Shown here in pieces: positions 10,788 through 22,794 of a stretch of DNA of 64,000 bases (position 1 is the stretch's first letter; each line of letters begins with the position of its first letter). The stretch lies in the NCBI GenBank assembly GCA_013368445.1, contig JAACJO010000007.1:682001-746000 (forward strand), written 5' to 3'. The position numbers and the translations under genes are program-made. The notes beneath the pieces were generated by a model, which did no database searches, was not told where the DNA came from, and saw only the letters and a list, made by a program, of their open reading frames with translations. The DNA comes from Leucocoprinus leucothites (Eukaryota; Basidiomycota; Agaricomycetes; Agaricales; Agaricaceae).

Positions 10788-13132
10788 ATGGCTCCAAACC
10801 GCAGGAAGACCCTCCCCACTCCTCTCCAGATCCTCCCTCCTCAGCCTTCTACTTCTCTAGTCGCCTTTCCAGACTCCTCTGCCTCTGCCCTCTCATCTGC
10901 AACAGAGGACTCCGACTTTTCTCCCTTTCTTAATCCTCCATCCTCCATGAGCAAGCGCAAAAATACAAAGAAACTCTCCCTCACCCTTCCCTCTGCCGGC
11001 TCCTCCTCTTACTCCCTCAACAATGTCTCCGAGCCTCAAAGTGCTGTTGACGGTGCACAGCCGGAATTCCCGCGTAGCAGCTCCTCTCTCCGTCGCCCCT
11101 CTGTCATTTCCCTCCCAACCACTGCAGGTCCCACCAGTTCCCTGCTCCATCGCAAGGAAGAAGAAGGCGGCTCTCCCACCATTCCATACATCGATGGCCC
11201 CGTTCAGGTCATACCCGGAATTTGGCTCGGATCGGAGGACAACGCTCGAGATTGGAAATGCCTTGTCGAACGAGGAATCAGGTCTATTCTTAATGTAGCC
11301 AAGGAGGTTACCTCGCCCTTTGACACACTCGCTGTTCAGCCTCTTCGCTCCACCGCCTCCGTGCCAGATCTCAAATCAGGAATCAACAACACCGACTCCA
11401 CCTACTATCCACCCCATGTCCCGAGTGGCAGGCCCGGCATGCACTATCTCAAGCTTCAGTGGTCCCATGGCCAGAAGGATCTTGTCAACGATGGCTTTCA
11501 GGCCGGCATGACGTTTGCTGATGCTGCATTGGCCCGTGGCGACGGTGTTCTCGTCCAGTAAGCTCTTTTCTCTCCAATTGCCGTTCCCTTGTCAATCCCA
11601 CTCTTTCCGCAGTTGCCAATGTGGTATTTCCAGATCGGCTACCATGGTCATCGCCCTTGTCATGCGCGCAGCTGCCGAGCGCTCCGCATCTGTACCCCCA
11701 GAGGTATGGGACTTGAAGGGTATGCAAGGCGCATACTCCTTTGTCAAAGAGAAAAGCAAATGGGTTGGTCCCAATATGTCGTATGTGCAAAACTTGCTTT
11801 TATTATTATTATTATTTGACCTCCCCTGATTGATACATCTAATTTATCTCTAGACTTATTTACGAGCTCCTCGACTATGAAAAGAAGCTCAAACCCGATT
11901 CCGGTTCCCCTGGTTTCTCGGATGCGGGTTCGGGTGCAACAAGCGAGGAAGAAGAGTGGACTAGAAAGCGGCAGATGTTGGATGATATGCCATCCGACAA
12001 CGATAACGAGCAAGCCGATCGCGAAAGTTCCCTGATCATGCAAGAAGCTCGTGCTCTAGACAAGGCCATGGAAGATCGCGTTGTTGCTCGCAAGACTTCT
12101 GCATCCTCCCTCGCCTCCACTGGTTCTGGCCTAGGAATGGGTCCTGCCTGGCGTAGCCGATATCAACCTCGTAAGCGAGCTGGCTCCATTGCTAGTAACA
12201 TGACAAGCAACAGTATAATAAGTGAAAACCTCGTGGAAGAAGAAGAGGAATCCGAACTGTTGGGTGTTGGCGGAGGATTCGACAGTGAACGTGAGCGACG
12301 ACAAAGTGGGGATACTTTCGAGTCGTCTGCCACGAATTCACCCGATGATGAAATCGATGCAACGCCGCGAAGCGTCGCCCATGCGCCTGATACATTTGCA
12401 CCCCGACCCTTTCCTCGCCTCCGCCCACCTCCGTCAGCTCCGGCGTGGAAGAAGACATTTGATATCCCCCCTCCCCCTCGAACTGCGGTACGATCAACTT
12501 TCGATGTCCCGCCGAGACCCAAACTTAAATCGAAACGTCGTCCTCCCCCCATTGGTCTTCCCCCGGTTCCCTCCTCTCCAGTTACCGTCGTGGTTGCCGA
12601 GCAGGAGACCGATCCACCGCCGCCGGTGCAGCCCACTCTCGATCTCACGACCCCCGCTCCCACCTCCCATCAGACAGTGTTATACTCTCCCTCCCAGTCA
12701 CTGCCCAACACCACCGAGATACCTCAGCGACCACCATTACCACACCACTCAATGTCTCTTCCAAAACCCGGTCTGCGACAGCGCACCGAGTCGCGGAGGC
12801 TGGTTCCACCGCCCATCCATCTTCTTCGAAAATCAAGTGCTCCCGAGTCCTCCATGCTTCTACCATCAGCGACACCCCACCAGACGCTCTTCGTGTTCCC
12901 GCCTTCACCGACCCTCACTACACGAACGCCGTCGGCTGTGATGTTAACAACCACGCCTGCGGTTGGCGGTGCACGGAATGGGATGGTTCCATTCCCGACT
13001 ATATCAACTCCAAGGATTACCACATTCAGGCAACACGGGCGAACAAGGTCATTCATTGGTCCTGGAACTCCGATGACACCCACGACGGCGTTTACCAAGG
13101 TGGAGGCTCGAGGCTATGTCGGACTTCAGTAA
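10788..13132 (+). CDS. Dual-specificity protein phosphatase with long disordered tail
   Basis: Three exons: 10788..11557, 11613..11780, 11854..13132; 738 aa. The catalytic part (about 135-330) starts at V-Q-V-I-P-G-I-W-L-G-S-E-D-N and carries the HCX5R loop H-C-Q-C-G-I-S-R-S-A, with Cys258 as nucleophile and Arg264 binding phosphate; the loop is created across intron 1. Q-G-A-Y-S-F-V-K follows. The N-terminal 130 residues and the C-terminal 400 are Ser/Pro-rich and look disordered, with several proline runs and basic stretches that could be docking sites. Fungal relatives such as Msg5 and Ustilago Rok1 turn off MAP kinases; that role here is inference. The start is the first in-frame ATG after a pyrimidine-rich leader. 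Confidence 0.85.
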
Positions 13133-13893
13133 ACTGCTTGGAAATTTCGTATATGCGCGTCAATCTTGGTTTCGTGGTTACATGCATCCGATTTCCGCTA
13201 TGCTCGCATCTCCCTTCTACCATTTCACCACTTTTGCAATATTCATGGAAAAAAAACCCCCCGTATGCATAACCCACAAGTCTGCATGCATATTTATACC
13301 TATTTTGTGAGGGTGAAATGATATTCACCCTCTCTGCTCGCGACCTCATTGCATGCCTTTTTTGCATTAATTTTTTTTTTACTAAACCTCTTACCCAATT
13401 TTTCATTTCTATTTTTTCTTCGCCCAATTGCTTTTTCTTTTTTTTTCTTCTTTGCTTTGCACTCTGAACTCATACCTCAATTTCGTTCACACTCGTGCAT
13501 TCATAGTGACTGAACTTTGGCTTGCGGACTTTTAAAAGCGCATCTTGGCCGTGTATCTCATAGTAATCTCTGCCCATTTCCAAGCTCGTGTTTTCATAGC
13601 TTTTTCCTTCCCCCGTTGTTTTGCTGGCTCTTTTCCATAGTTCACGTCACTGGATCATTTGGGCTTCGATCTTAAGTGTACATGCTTTCGTGCTGATGGT
13701 TTCTTTGCAAGTGATGTTTGTAGTTTTTTTCTTCTTTCTTTCTGATATTCTTGCTTCATCACTCTATTTACTGTTGGGTTTACCTTCTTCATATATCATG
13801 CAATGAAAATCAACGTTGCGATCAAGCCGGCCCGATTGAGTGAAGCAGGAAAAAATGGATTGATACTCTGCACCAAGGTCTCACAACAACTAC
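13133..13893. other. Convergent T-rich 3' flank
   Basis: 761-bp spacer between the phosphatase (+) and TVP23 (-). It has long T-runs and TTTC-like stretches. A hydrophobic frame at 13621..13806 starts from TTG and reflects base composition, so it is not called. Confidence 0.6.
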
Positions 13894-15234
13894 TTATGAT
13901 CCGAATACTCTCCCTACACTCTTCTTGACAGCACCCGTAATTATTGAGCCACCGATACCACCCAATCCCCAGCTGCCTCCCACGACGTTGTTAGCCCATC
14001 GCTGCTTGGCATCACGGTCGCTGTGAAATCGGCGGTATGTTAAGCATGCAAAGTGACACGTATGCACAATAAGAGATCACGGGAAGTACGCACGCGTATG
14101 TGAAACCAACCGCATTGGTGACATTGAATACAAGCGCGAGAATGACTATGGGAATGAAGCTAGAAGGAGGTCGATTTGAGCGTAGGAAACCTTGGGGAAT
14201 TGACCGGTTTTACTGACAAGAGTCCGAGCTTGAGGATTGAGACGATGAGAAGAAGCGCCCATAGGACCGGGAAAACGTAAATTGCGATCTGGTGTTCAAA
14301 ATCTTCTTCAGTCGGATGATTGATGTTAGCCAAGGCCGAGGCATACCCAGAACATCCTAGTAATGAAGGGTGTTAGTCGAAGTCATATTTTTATAGAGAG
14401 GAGAGGAAGTTACTTTGAGTCTATGGGGTTTGCCGGTCTCGAAGGCTAAGGCAACATATATCAGACGCGAGCTACGAGATGAGACGAGAGCAAATGACAT
14501 ACGTCGCGGCTTTCAAAAACCCAGTAACTTTCTCCGTCTTCGTCGACCTACGAAACGTGATAATCAGAGCGTTGGGATGGCGAAGGTATGGAGTACTTGC
14601 CTGGTTCCAGAATCGTAAGCCGACGAGTGTTCTTCCGGCAACATTCTGCGACGGTCCAGTGTTAATTAGGGGTAAGTCCAAGATTATAGCAACGCACTCT
14701 ACAGTTCCAGAAATCCATGGCGAGTAGCACGACCACAAGGACAGTCTATCCGGACAAAGAGCTTAGGAAGTGAAATCAGCGTCGTAGAGCGCTCCTTCTT
14801 ACCGAAAGGACATAATTGTCCGTGAACCATCCTGAAAGAACATACACCGCGATGGCACCTATACGGAAGAGGTAGAGGAAGAGCAGGGCGATTGGGTGCG
14901 CGGACTAGGGTTGGTACGTGTTTAGCGGAAATGGGGTTATTGATTATTCGCGAGGTGATATACCTGTCGGAATATACCAGCTATGCCTAATAACACACAA
15001 AAAGATCGCATTCAAACAGCGCTCGTAGAAGAATAATCCTTTTGACTGACCGGCTTCCGCGTCCCCTTCATTACTGGCCATCGCCTGGCCACTCGAGCCT
15101 GAGCTACGTGTAGTTGGCGTTAGGACGACCTGTGGACGCGCATTTTGCTTTTGGGAGTTGATTCTTCCTGAGACGCTCTCGGAAGGATCATCTGCTTCTA
15201 TCGTGTTATCCAGCAAAGGAGTTGCAACGCTCAT
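13894..15234 (-). CDS. TVP23: Golgi membrane protein Tvp23 (FAM18 family)
   Basis: Eleven exons on the minus strand: 15234..15051, 14986..14964, 14904..14803, 14745..14698, 14645..14601, 14547..14503, 14445..14414, 14356..14347, 14288..14218, 14159..14094, 14020..13894; 250 aa. Tvp23 is a four-helix Golgi/TGN protein involved in vesicle traffic. Family blocks in order: [48 protein letters not shown] and D-R-D-A-K-Q-R-W. The first 65 residues are a disordered lead. Exon 8 is only 10 nt (spelling the end of Lys plus M-F-W). The intron 14548..14600 uses a GC donor (CAG|GCAAGT). Both oddities are required to keep conserved residues. Confidence 0.93.
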
Positions 15235-15410
15235 CGGAGGTTGCAAAGTAGGTTGTCGGCAGTACTAATGACGGCTGCGCCTGTGGCTGATGCCTACTTG
15301 CTTTAGAATACCGGAAATAGATAAATCCTCTCACGGTTGCAGAAAGGAAAGTGTTGGAGAACGCTGTTGGGCGCACAAAAGAAAAAAAAAGTTGGTTGAC
15401 GCCAGATAGT
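15235..15410. promoter_or_regulatory. Short divergent promoter TVP23 / membrane protein
   Basis: 176 bp separate the two ATGs, so both genes must draw on one nucleosome-free region. There is no obvious TATA box. Confidence 0.5.
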
Positions 15411-17097
15411 ATGAACAATCCGCCCGTCGTATCAGAAACCAGTCGCCTTCTCCCTTCTCACAACTCTGAAGATGATCTGGACATTGCTCCTGTTACTCCT
15501 GTAGTACAAAGCCTCGAAATCGCCGACCTCACCCATTTACGATGGGAAGACCTTACACCACGACCTCTCCCTGCTTCACTTGAAGTGGACCAGTGTAAAA
15601 GATTGGCTTTTGCTCTTATTGTCCTACTTCAGCTTCGGAAACAGAAAATTGCATGGGGTGGAGGATACCCCGACGCCTATGAACAATGGACAGAAGAGGA
15701 GGCTCGTGCTCGGGATGTAGAAACTCTGGAGGAAAAAATGAGCGAGCTCTGGGAAAACTTTCTGGCTCAATACCATGGTCCTCGGGAGCTTCATGATGTG
15801 CTATGGACACAGTTTCTTCTTGAACAAGGACGCCCGCGGAAGATACGAGGTATGAACCTCAGTTACAGCTTACTATGGTCCTATCTGATGGGTTCTTTTT
15901 CTTTGGTTCTCTAGTTGTAGACTGTCTTCTTGGTCGTGATGCGCCATCAAAATTCGTAGCGCATCCCATCGTGTCTATGACCATATCCCGCACATGGAAG
16001 TACGGTCGTCCTGCAAGTAACCGGCCGCAAAGCCTCCTTCATAACATCATCAGTACTGAGGCTACTCCCTGGTGAGTTTTGGGAATGTTATTCTTTTTTT
16101 CCAATGACGCTAACAGTGACGTATGTTTAGCGCAACCCATTTTTTGGAGTTGTTGTTTGACCTCGGCTTCATGCTTCTTCTGTTTAGCTATGTCATTCGG
16201 CCGCCTAATTGGCCCGACTCCGAGGTCGATAGGCCAAGCCCGGCTTCTGCATACCCGTACTCAACTCGGGAAGTGTGTATAGTGATATACGCATTCTCTG
16301 TTTTAGTCTCCGCGCAAGGCGCAAATGTGATTATATCCGCCTTTACTCTCCTCGCCTTCGCCTCATCACCCTCGGTACTACCACTACCAGGGGGCCCAGG
16401 CTTTTACATCTTGCTCTGGGTCGTCGTCTTCCGGTTTTTGATGTATCATATGCCAAGTACCCTCCCCAGTCCTGTACTGCTATTTCAACACCGGCAGTCC
16501 CTCCCTCTTGCTGTGTTGCTGTCCAAAGGCCTGGCACGCATCGCACGACCGTTGTTCCGTTTTTATCTCCCAACAGCTCTCGTCACTTGTTTCACACTTT
16601 CACTTTCGATGTCAGGGCCCCTAGCTGGTCCACTGGAGTATTTCCGCGGTCTCCAGGCACCTCTCCCTCTCCCCGGATCCGACATGCCCATCATTGGTGT
16701 TGCACCAATGGATACCCGAGTCGTTTTCTTCCTACTTTCCCTGACCATTTGGCTGCTTATCATTTCATCGGTATATATCATCGCGTCCTCCACACCCGTC
16801 GCGCGCACCGATCCTGCCATTCGCTCTCCCTCAATCCTCTGGGATACCTACTCCCCTGAGGTCGGTCATATAGCCCGCATCACGTCTTACCGCGCAACTG
16901 TGGCTTATGCCATCGACTACCCATTTCCTCCCCCCCTAAACCTCGTTGAACTGCTTCTCGTTACCATCCCGGTTGGCTTCATTCGCCTTTTTAGAAACCC
17001 TCATTTTAAACGTGCCATAATAGCGCGCCTGATCTGGAACGTTACTGTACGACCGCTGATATTGATTATGACACCGCTATGCACTCTTCTTGCTTAG
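15411..17097 (+). CDS. Multi-spanning membrane protein of unknown function
   Basis: Three exons: 15411..15849, 15915..16071, 16131..17097; 520 aa. A soluble N-terminal part of about 200 residues (with W-E-D-L-T-P-R-P-L, H-D-V-L-W-T-Q-F and V-V-D-C-L-L-G-R-D-A-P) precedes at least six hydrophobic segments between about 210 and 515. These include L-E-L-L-F-D-L-G-F-M-L-L-L-F and V-V-F-F-L-L-S-L-T-I-W-L-L-I-I. The motif H-P-I-V-S-M-T-I-S-R-T-W-K-Y-G looks conserved by its density of aromatic and charged residues. I cannot name the family; it may be a basidiomycete-specific transporter or channel-like protein. The start was placed at ATG 15411; an in-frame codon at 15351 is TTG and not used. Confidence 0.8.
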
Positions 17098-17243
17098 AGT
17101 ACTCAGCGTGATAACCTGTGTGTTGTAACTCACGAGTCATTGTATTGTACTAATATAGGAATGAGCATATGTATTTCGTAAATACTGTAGGTATATCACG
17201 TTTGGATTTATAACGTTGCAACTAATCGATCATCTCTCTTTTC

Positions 17244-20200
17244 TCAACTAGGCACACACTGAGAGTAGACTGCGGGCCGGTTAGCCACAGTGCCTGAAAA
17301 TGGCAGATCTGAAAACTTACATGGATTTTGGGCTACACAAGTGTACCCTGCAACGCAGGCGGTAGCACCAGCCCAGCCTTGACCACCACACTGACCATAA
17401 GCTCCAGCAGGTGCCTGACCACCCGAGGAGGTTGTGGTCGAAGAGGTCGTAGTCTTGCTAGTACTTGTTGTAGTTGGGGATGTGGACGTAGTTGTGGTTG
17501 TCTTTGAGGTTGTAGTCGTAGGAGTTGGCCCAGCCGTGGTCGTTGGGGGAGGAGCAGAACCTGCGACTTCGCCGTAGAAAATACCACGGCCATTTGTACC
17601 AATGTACACCCTACAAACGTCCTTCAACACTTCCCTTTTTTTCTAGTGTATGGAACAAGCTTACCGCCCGTAGACACGAGAGTCAGCAGTGATGCAGTTG
17701 GAGCTGGCAGAACCAAATCCATGAGCTGCATCGTTAATCTTTACCCAATTGACACCCTGGTCATCGGACCTAAGGTAAGCAATGCCACCGTAATTTGCGG
17801 CTACGAAGACGGCAGGATATCCACCAGAAGTCTTGGGAGCACCAAGGGCAATACCCCAAGCTTGAGAGATGCCGGAGATGGCGGTGAAGGAGGTGCCATT
17901 GTTAGTGGAGTGGAACAAACCCTTGTCGGTGGAGACCCAAATGTCGCCGGTGACACTAGGATGAACAGCAATATCGAAGACAGAGGTGGAAGAACCGAGT
18001 TGACCTTTAGCAGTGAAGGTCTTGCCGTTATCTCCAGAAACATAGAAAGTCTTTCCAGAGGCACCATAAAAGATACCGTTGGTCTTCTTATCTGAAGCGA
18101 TGGCGGCATCGGATGGGAGGGAGGAGACGACACTGAATGCTGCTTGGAATTGGGAGACCATGACGCCATTTCCATTCGTGCGCCAGAGAATCGTATCGGC
18201 GTTGGCAGATATGGCGACCTTGCCACCATTGACATTGTCAGGAGCTCCGAAATGTTGATTCCAAGTTGCACCAGAATCAGAGGAAATGGCGACTTGTTTG
18301 CCTGAGGTACTATCGCCAGTTCCAATCCGAACTAGATTGCTGGGCTGAGCGCCAGCGTAATCAATATCAGCAGAAGTTGCCCAGCTGGGATTTGTGAATT
18401 TGGTAGAGGGAGGAGAAGTGAGGGATTGATGGACGAAACCTGATTTTCTGATGAGCACAGTTCTTTATGAAGGAGATTCATGTTCACGAACCTGCGACAT
18501 CACCAATTGCAGAAATCAGAGGAGGTCCTGAGGGCGGCGAGATAAGACCAAGAACGGCAGTTTCTTCGATACCGTTTGCGAGAGATTTGAGCGTAACATT
18601 GTGTGCGCTGTCCCACTATTTAATCGATTGTCAGAGGCACAAGCCACTCCCTCAGGTGTAAATAGAGCTTACCTTGAGAAGGTCATGACCTCCATATATG
18701 GTCTCACCAGTCCCATAAAGCCAATGGTTGGAATCGAAGGGGTCAATGACAAGAGCTAAATCCTTTGGTTGACTATCTTTCAACGAGAGTCGACCGAAAT
18801 CATGACTTACATTCCATCATCCAACCAATTTGCAGGTTACCAGGAGTAGTGTCAACATAACTAGGTCCAATCCAGGGGGCAAGCGATTCATCATAGGAGT
18901 AGTACTTGTTCATGTTAGGGTAGCCGTTCCAATCCCAGAGTACACTCCAAGTTGAACCGCCGTCGGTAGAGCGGAAAATCTGACCATCGGGCCACCACGA
19001 GTTCAGTGCAGCAACCATGACGGTGCCATTCTTTTGAAGGTCAACAGCAACACCACCGAAACCAAAGTTAAGGTCACTGCCGCTAACAGGGGTAACATTT
19101 GTCCCTGTAAGAGGAGTAATTCAGCTTGAGGCGACAAAGGAGGATAATGAAAGGTCATACAAACGCCAGTATCGATGTGATATTTATAAATGGCGCCGTT
19201 AGTACCATCGTACTGTATCGGGGGTTCAGCAAGGTATCGAGGAAATGGCGTGGAGTGGTACATACTGGTCCAGCACCATCAGAATACGAAATATACAACG
19301 CCTTTTCAGAGGCGGAGAGGACGCCCTTATGCGGTAAAAAGCCAGTAGGTTGCCCAGCGACGGCAGTCCCTAAAAAGGAAATTAGTGCCTACTCACCGTG
19401 AAATAGAGTCATACTCACAAGACGAGCCGCCGTTGGTGGAGACATAAACGCTGGTGGAAGCCTGGTTCGCAACACCAACGAAGATACGGGGAGTTGCGGA
19501 GCCGGAAGAGCCGGAAGACTTGTCAAAGGTGACCCAGGCGATACCAATCTTGTCAGAATTGTATCCGCTAGCATCTGTCGGGTCTGGGATAAAGGTGCCT
19601 GCGTGACGAAATACGGTCACCTCAGTAGTTATTTCTCGAAGGAAATCAAATACCAGTGTTAGTGAAACTCGACACCTTGGTCCAGCTAACACCGAAATTC
19701 GTGGACTTCCAAAGACCGTTGCCACTACGAGCACCGAAGAAAAGAACGCTGTTGAGATTAGGGTCGACAACGAGACGCTATCAGTAATCAGTCAGCTTGG
19801 AGGAGAATTCGTAGCTCGAGCAAAAGTACCTCTCCCCTGAAGCGGACGCAAGTCATCATTAAGATTGTTACGGCCGCAACCCTTTAAGCGACACTCACAT
19901 TCCACGACCGGGCATGTTTCCACCGACCTTGAATGGTAGTGATGATGGTGTAAATGTCGAGCCGTAATCCGTTGAGATGAGGATTTGTCCGTTGTTAGGA
20001 TCCCATGAATTTGTATACATTCCAGTAGCCTGCGGCGATGAAGTCAGTGGACGATACCAATAAATCACCCCAGATGTACAAACCAGGTATAGGCGGTTGG
20101 GTTGAACGGGATCGGTTGCTAGAGCGTCTACACCCCAATAATTCCATCGCGAAGCGTCTGCGAAGTCGAGCAAAGGTGTCCACGTATCATCGGAGTTCAA

Positions 20201-20454
20201 CCTATAGGCACCTCCAATGTCTGTGCGGGCGTATGCCACTCCCTGAGAAAAAAAACTGTTTGCTCACAGTTCGAAGGGAGTCCTGAAAATGGTATGCACA
20301 CCTTTTGAGACGGATTAAAGACAATACCAGGCACGAAGCCTCCTCCGCCACCGATCTTCACATTTTTCCAGGTATATGACTGCGAGGAAGCTTGTCCGTT
20401 GACCAGTCCGATTGCGCCAAGCGCTAAGGCTACTGAGATTTTGAGTTGGTACAT
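17244..20454 (-). CDS. GH74 xyloglucanase with C-terminal CBM1
   Basis: Fourteen exons on the minus strand: 20454..20302, 20242..20084, 20029..19899, 19836..19830, 19777..19654, 19598..19419, 19369..19266, 19212..19161, 19104..18811, 18755..18673, 18615..18492, 18439..17665, 17610..17321, 17269..17244; 833 aa. A signal peptide (1-20) leads into the double seven-bladed GH74 fold. Both catalytic acids are present: Asp59 in R-T-D-I-G-G and Asp468 in A-I-G-D-V-A-G-F. Repeated W-x-S-T-D/N-x-G-x-(S/T)-W blade motifs run throughout. A Thr/Ser/Pro linker joins a CBM1 cellulose-binding module (G-Q-C-G-G-Q-G-W...Y-S-Q-C). The enzyme cleaves xyloglucan in plant cell walls outside the hypha. The 7-nt exon 4 restores G-M-G-E-R-L-V-V-D-P-N, so it is well supported. 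Confidence 0.95.
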
Positions 20455-21584
20455 CGTGAGGGACCGTTTATCGGTGGTCTTCACCTGGGCAACTATGTTG
20501 TCATATTATAGCCTTTGAAAGCCTGCAAATCCGGAGAATTAACGGTTTCCGCAACAAGTACCGAAGTAACCGCGATCATGGAAGGTGCGATCGCATAGAC
20601 AACAGTCATCCGACTGAAAGAGTTGTGAATGTCTGCCCTTTTGAAGCTCAGGGGACACGTTGTACCCTGTCTGTGAAACACCGAGATTTTTACAGAGGTG
20701 TTTGACCAAGAATTTACAGAATACGAAGATGACGCTTCCGGTAGAAATAGCCTGATGCAGTTGCATAGGTATGCAGATATGCGACAAGCAGCCAACTGGT
20801 TTAAATGAGAGCACACTTTGAAACCCCTTTAGGGGAAAGGTAGGTGTGTTCAACTGAGCAAATTTGGCATTTCAGCAGATTCAAACCTTGGATCCATGGG
20901 TAACGTCGACGTCCATAGAAGGTTGTATAGATGATTGGTTGTGGAAGGAACATGTTGAGCGGCGAATCACGGACATTGGAAAAGAAGGATGAGCTGGCTT
21001 CTAGGCACAAAGCAGCTGACTGCTAGGGTTGAATTTGAGAGTAGAACGGGAAGGTAGCAGAACACATCTAGCCGCGGTTCCGGTCGACGAATTATCGGAT
21101 TAAAGGTTTGAAATAAACGTTAAAGACTGTTCCCCAGGTCGTGCAATGGGAAGGTTGGAACTATTTAAGGAGTAGATAGGGAATGAAATCAATTTACGGT
21201 CTAGATTTAGAGCCAAGGCCCAAGTGATATCATCACACGTGTTGAAGCCGCACTACCGCAGGCGGGCCGTGGCGCTGGTTAATGAACGTTGAGCGCTGAG
21301 CTCTTGGTTTTGGACTGCGTTAACTGGCATACACGTAGCTCAACTCCTTGCCATCGGTTCCTTTCTTCATCCACGGTCGTTTGATGCAACTCCGCTCCCT
21401 TTCTGCTTCGTAACCCCCTCATGCCTGCTTTGCTGAGCAATCATTCCACTCTTTTTCATCATAACCTGACATCCTCTGCTCATACACATCGAGGCGAGCG
21501 GCCCCAAGCCACACCCTCCTCCTGCAAAAACGCCGCTGGTCGTCGTTGGCGCATCCATGGCCTTACAACCTCGCTCGGCATTGT
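20455..21584. promoter_or_regulatory. Long divergent intergenic region upstream of the GH74 gene
   Basis: 1,130 bp without a supported gene. A long upstream region fits a carbon-regulated secreted enzyme. One hexamer matching the fungal carbon-catabolite repressor consensus SYGGRG (CTGGGG, minus strand, about 21132..21137) is present, but a single hit is expected by chance. Reading frames here are short and lack ATG starts or plausible composition. Confidence 0.4.
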
Positions 21585-22433
21585 ATGGCATCACTTATTG
21601 AGTTTATATGTCCTCTAATTCGTCCTCAGCGTTACGGTCGCAACCGGGATGTCGGTGTAGAGTCGGCCAAGCATCTTGAACCCCTTTCTGTTGCTCTTCT
21701 ATCCTCCTCTCCAGCTCCAACACTTGACAAGGTCGCCTTACCTACCCTCTCTTTCTCATCAGAGAATATCTTCCATTGTGATTTTCATGATGGGGTTCGT
21801 TCCGATGTTCTTAATGCGAATCATGACATACATTTTCGATCCTTATCCAGTGACCTCCGAATTCGTTCTGTCACACACCCGAATAGCCCTTACGTTCCCT
21901 GGTCAGAGCATCAACGCCAGTGTATTCTTGCTTCTGCAGAAACCCTAGGGTCCGGTGAGGGTGCTGCATGGGACAGCCACAACAAATGGTCCACAGTGCC
22001 TAGCACTTCAGATACAACCCAACGAAATCAACCAAGGAGCTTGCGGAACAAGATTATTGTGCCCATCGCCACCTGCCTTCGTTTATTATGCAAGTCATCA
22101 ATGCACTCTCCTTCGTTCGTTTCCCAGCGGGTTACGCTGCCAGTTGCCCACAGCAACGATTCCACCACAACACTCTCATCTGCACACTCTGTAGAGTCCA
22201 ATTCTCTGGAAGATTGGTTGGCGGAGAAACAACGAGAGAATTCTTTAGTTGGAGGAGTCTTCTCTCCTGATGATGAGCAGGCTGATAGCTGGGTTAACCA
22301 CCCTTCAGCAGTGGATCCTTCGGATGTCGAGGGTGCTCCTCCCCGTCTCCAGCCCACCACATTCGATTTCTCCCTCGATTGCATTCCATCACCATCATCA
22401 ACAATCATATCTCTTCCCTGCATTTATTCCTGA
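21585..22433 (+). CDS. Unknown protein, Ser-rich
   Basis: Intronless frame of 282 aa from ATG 21585; upstream in-frame sequence has no other ATG. The composition is Ser/Pro/His-rich with blocks such as F-H-C-D-F-H-D-G-V-R and S-L-E-D-W-L-A-E-K-Q. No membrane segment, signal peptide or known domain is visible. The middle (about 70-130) has fewer low-complexity runs and may fold. Almost all firm genes in this window have introns, so an intronless 282-aa frame could also be one large exon of a longer gene. I rate it as a probable gene without function. Confidence 0.5.
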   Translation: MASLIEFICPLIRPQRYGRNRDVGVESAKHLEPLSVALLSSSPAPTLDKVALPTLSFSSENIFHCDFHDGVRSDVLNANHDIHFRSLSSDLRIRSVTHPNSPYVPWSEHQRQCILASAETLGSGEGAAWDSHNKWSTVPSTSDTTQRNQPRSLRNKIIVPIATCLRLLCKSSMHSPSFVSQRVTLPVAHSNDSTTTLSSAHSVESNSLEDWLAEKQRENSLVGGVFSPDDEQADSWVNHPSAVDPSDVEGAPPRLQPTTFDFSLDCIPSPSSTIISLPCIYS

Positions 22434-22794
22434 ACAGTTGCCGTTGTTAATGTATTGCATTTCCATTGTCTTGTGGTATACTTCAAACCAGATGGACTTT
22501 TTACAACCGAGTGAGGACATTGAGATATTGATTTACCATTGATCTCTGTAAGTACTAAGAACAACGCCGAGCGTGATCAGAGTCCAGACAGTAATTACCA
22601 TTGTTAATGCCATCACGTGACTGGACGCGGGGCGTTACACAGTGTTACACAAATGTTCACAACACGCCATTGTCTTCCATTGGGCACAAGGTGTCCATGC
22701 GCTGCAGCCCGCCACGCTGCATTTATCAATGACTCCTCTACCCCGCCACTCTATCCTTTCTACTTCATAATCTTTCACCTCCTCCCCCCTCGCG
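22434..22794. other. Intergenic, upstream of the kinase-like gene
   Basis: 361 bp; pyrimidine-rich before ATG 22795. Nothing else is recognised. Confidence 0.5.

Noticed and set aside
12163..12941. Long frames on both strands within the phosphatase tail
   Set aside because: Shadows of the GC-rich Pro/Ser coding exon 11854..13132.
13621..13806. Hydrophobic 61-codon frame
   Set aside because: Starts from TTG and lies in a T-rich 3' flank; composition explains the hydrophobicity.
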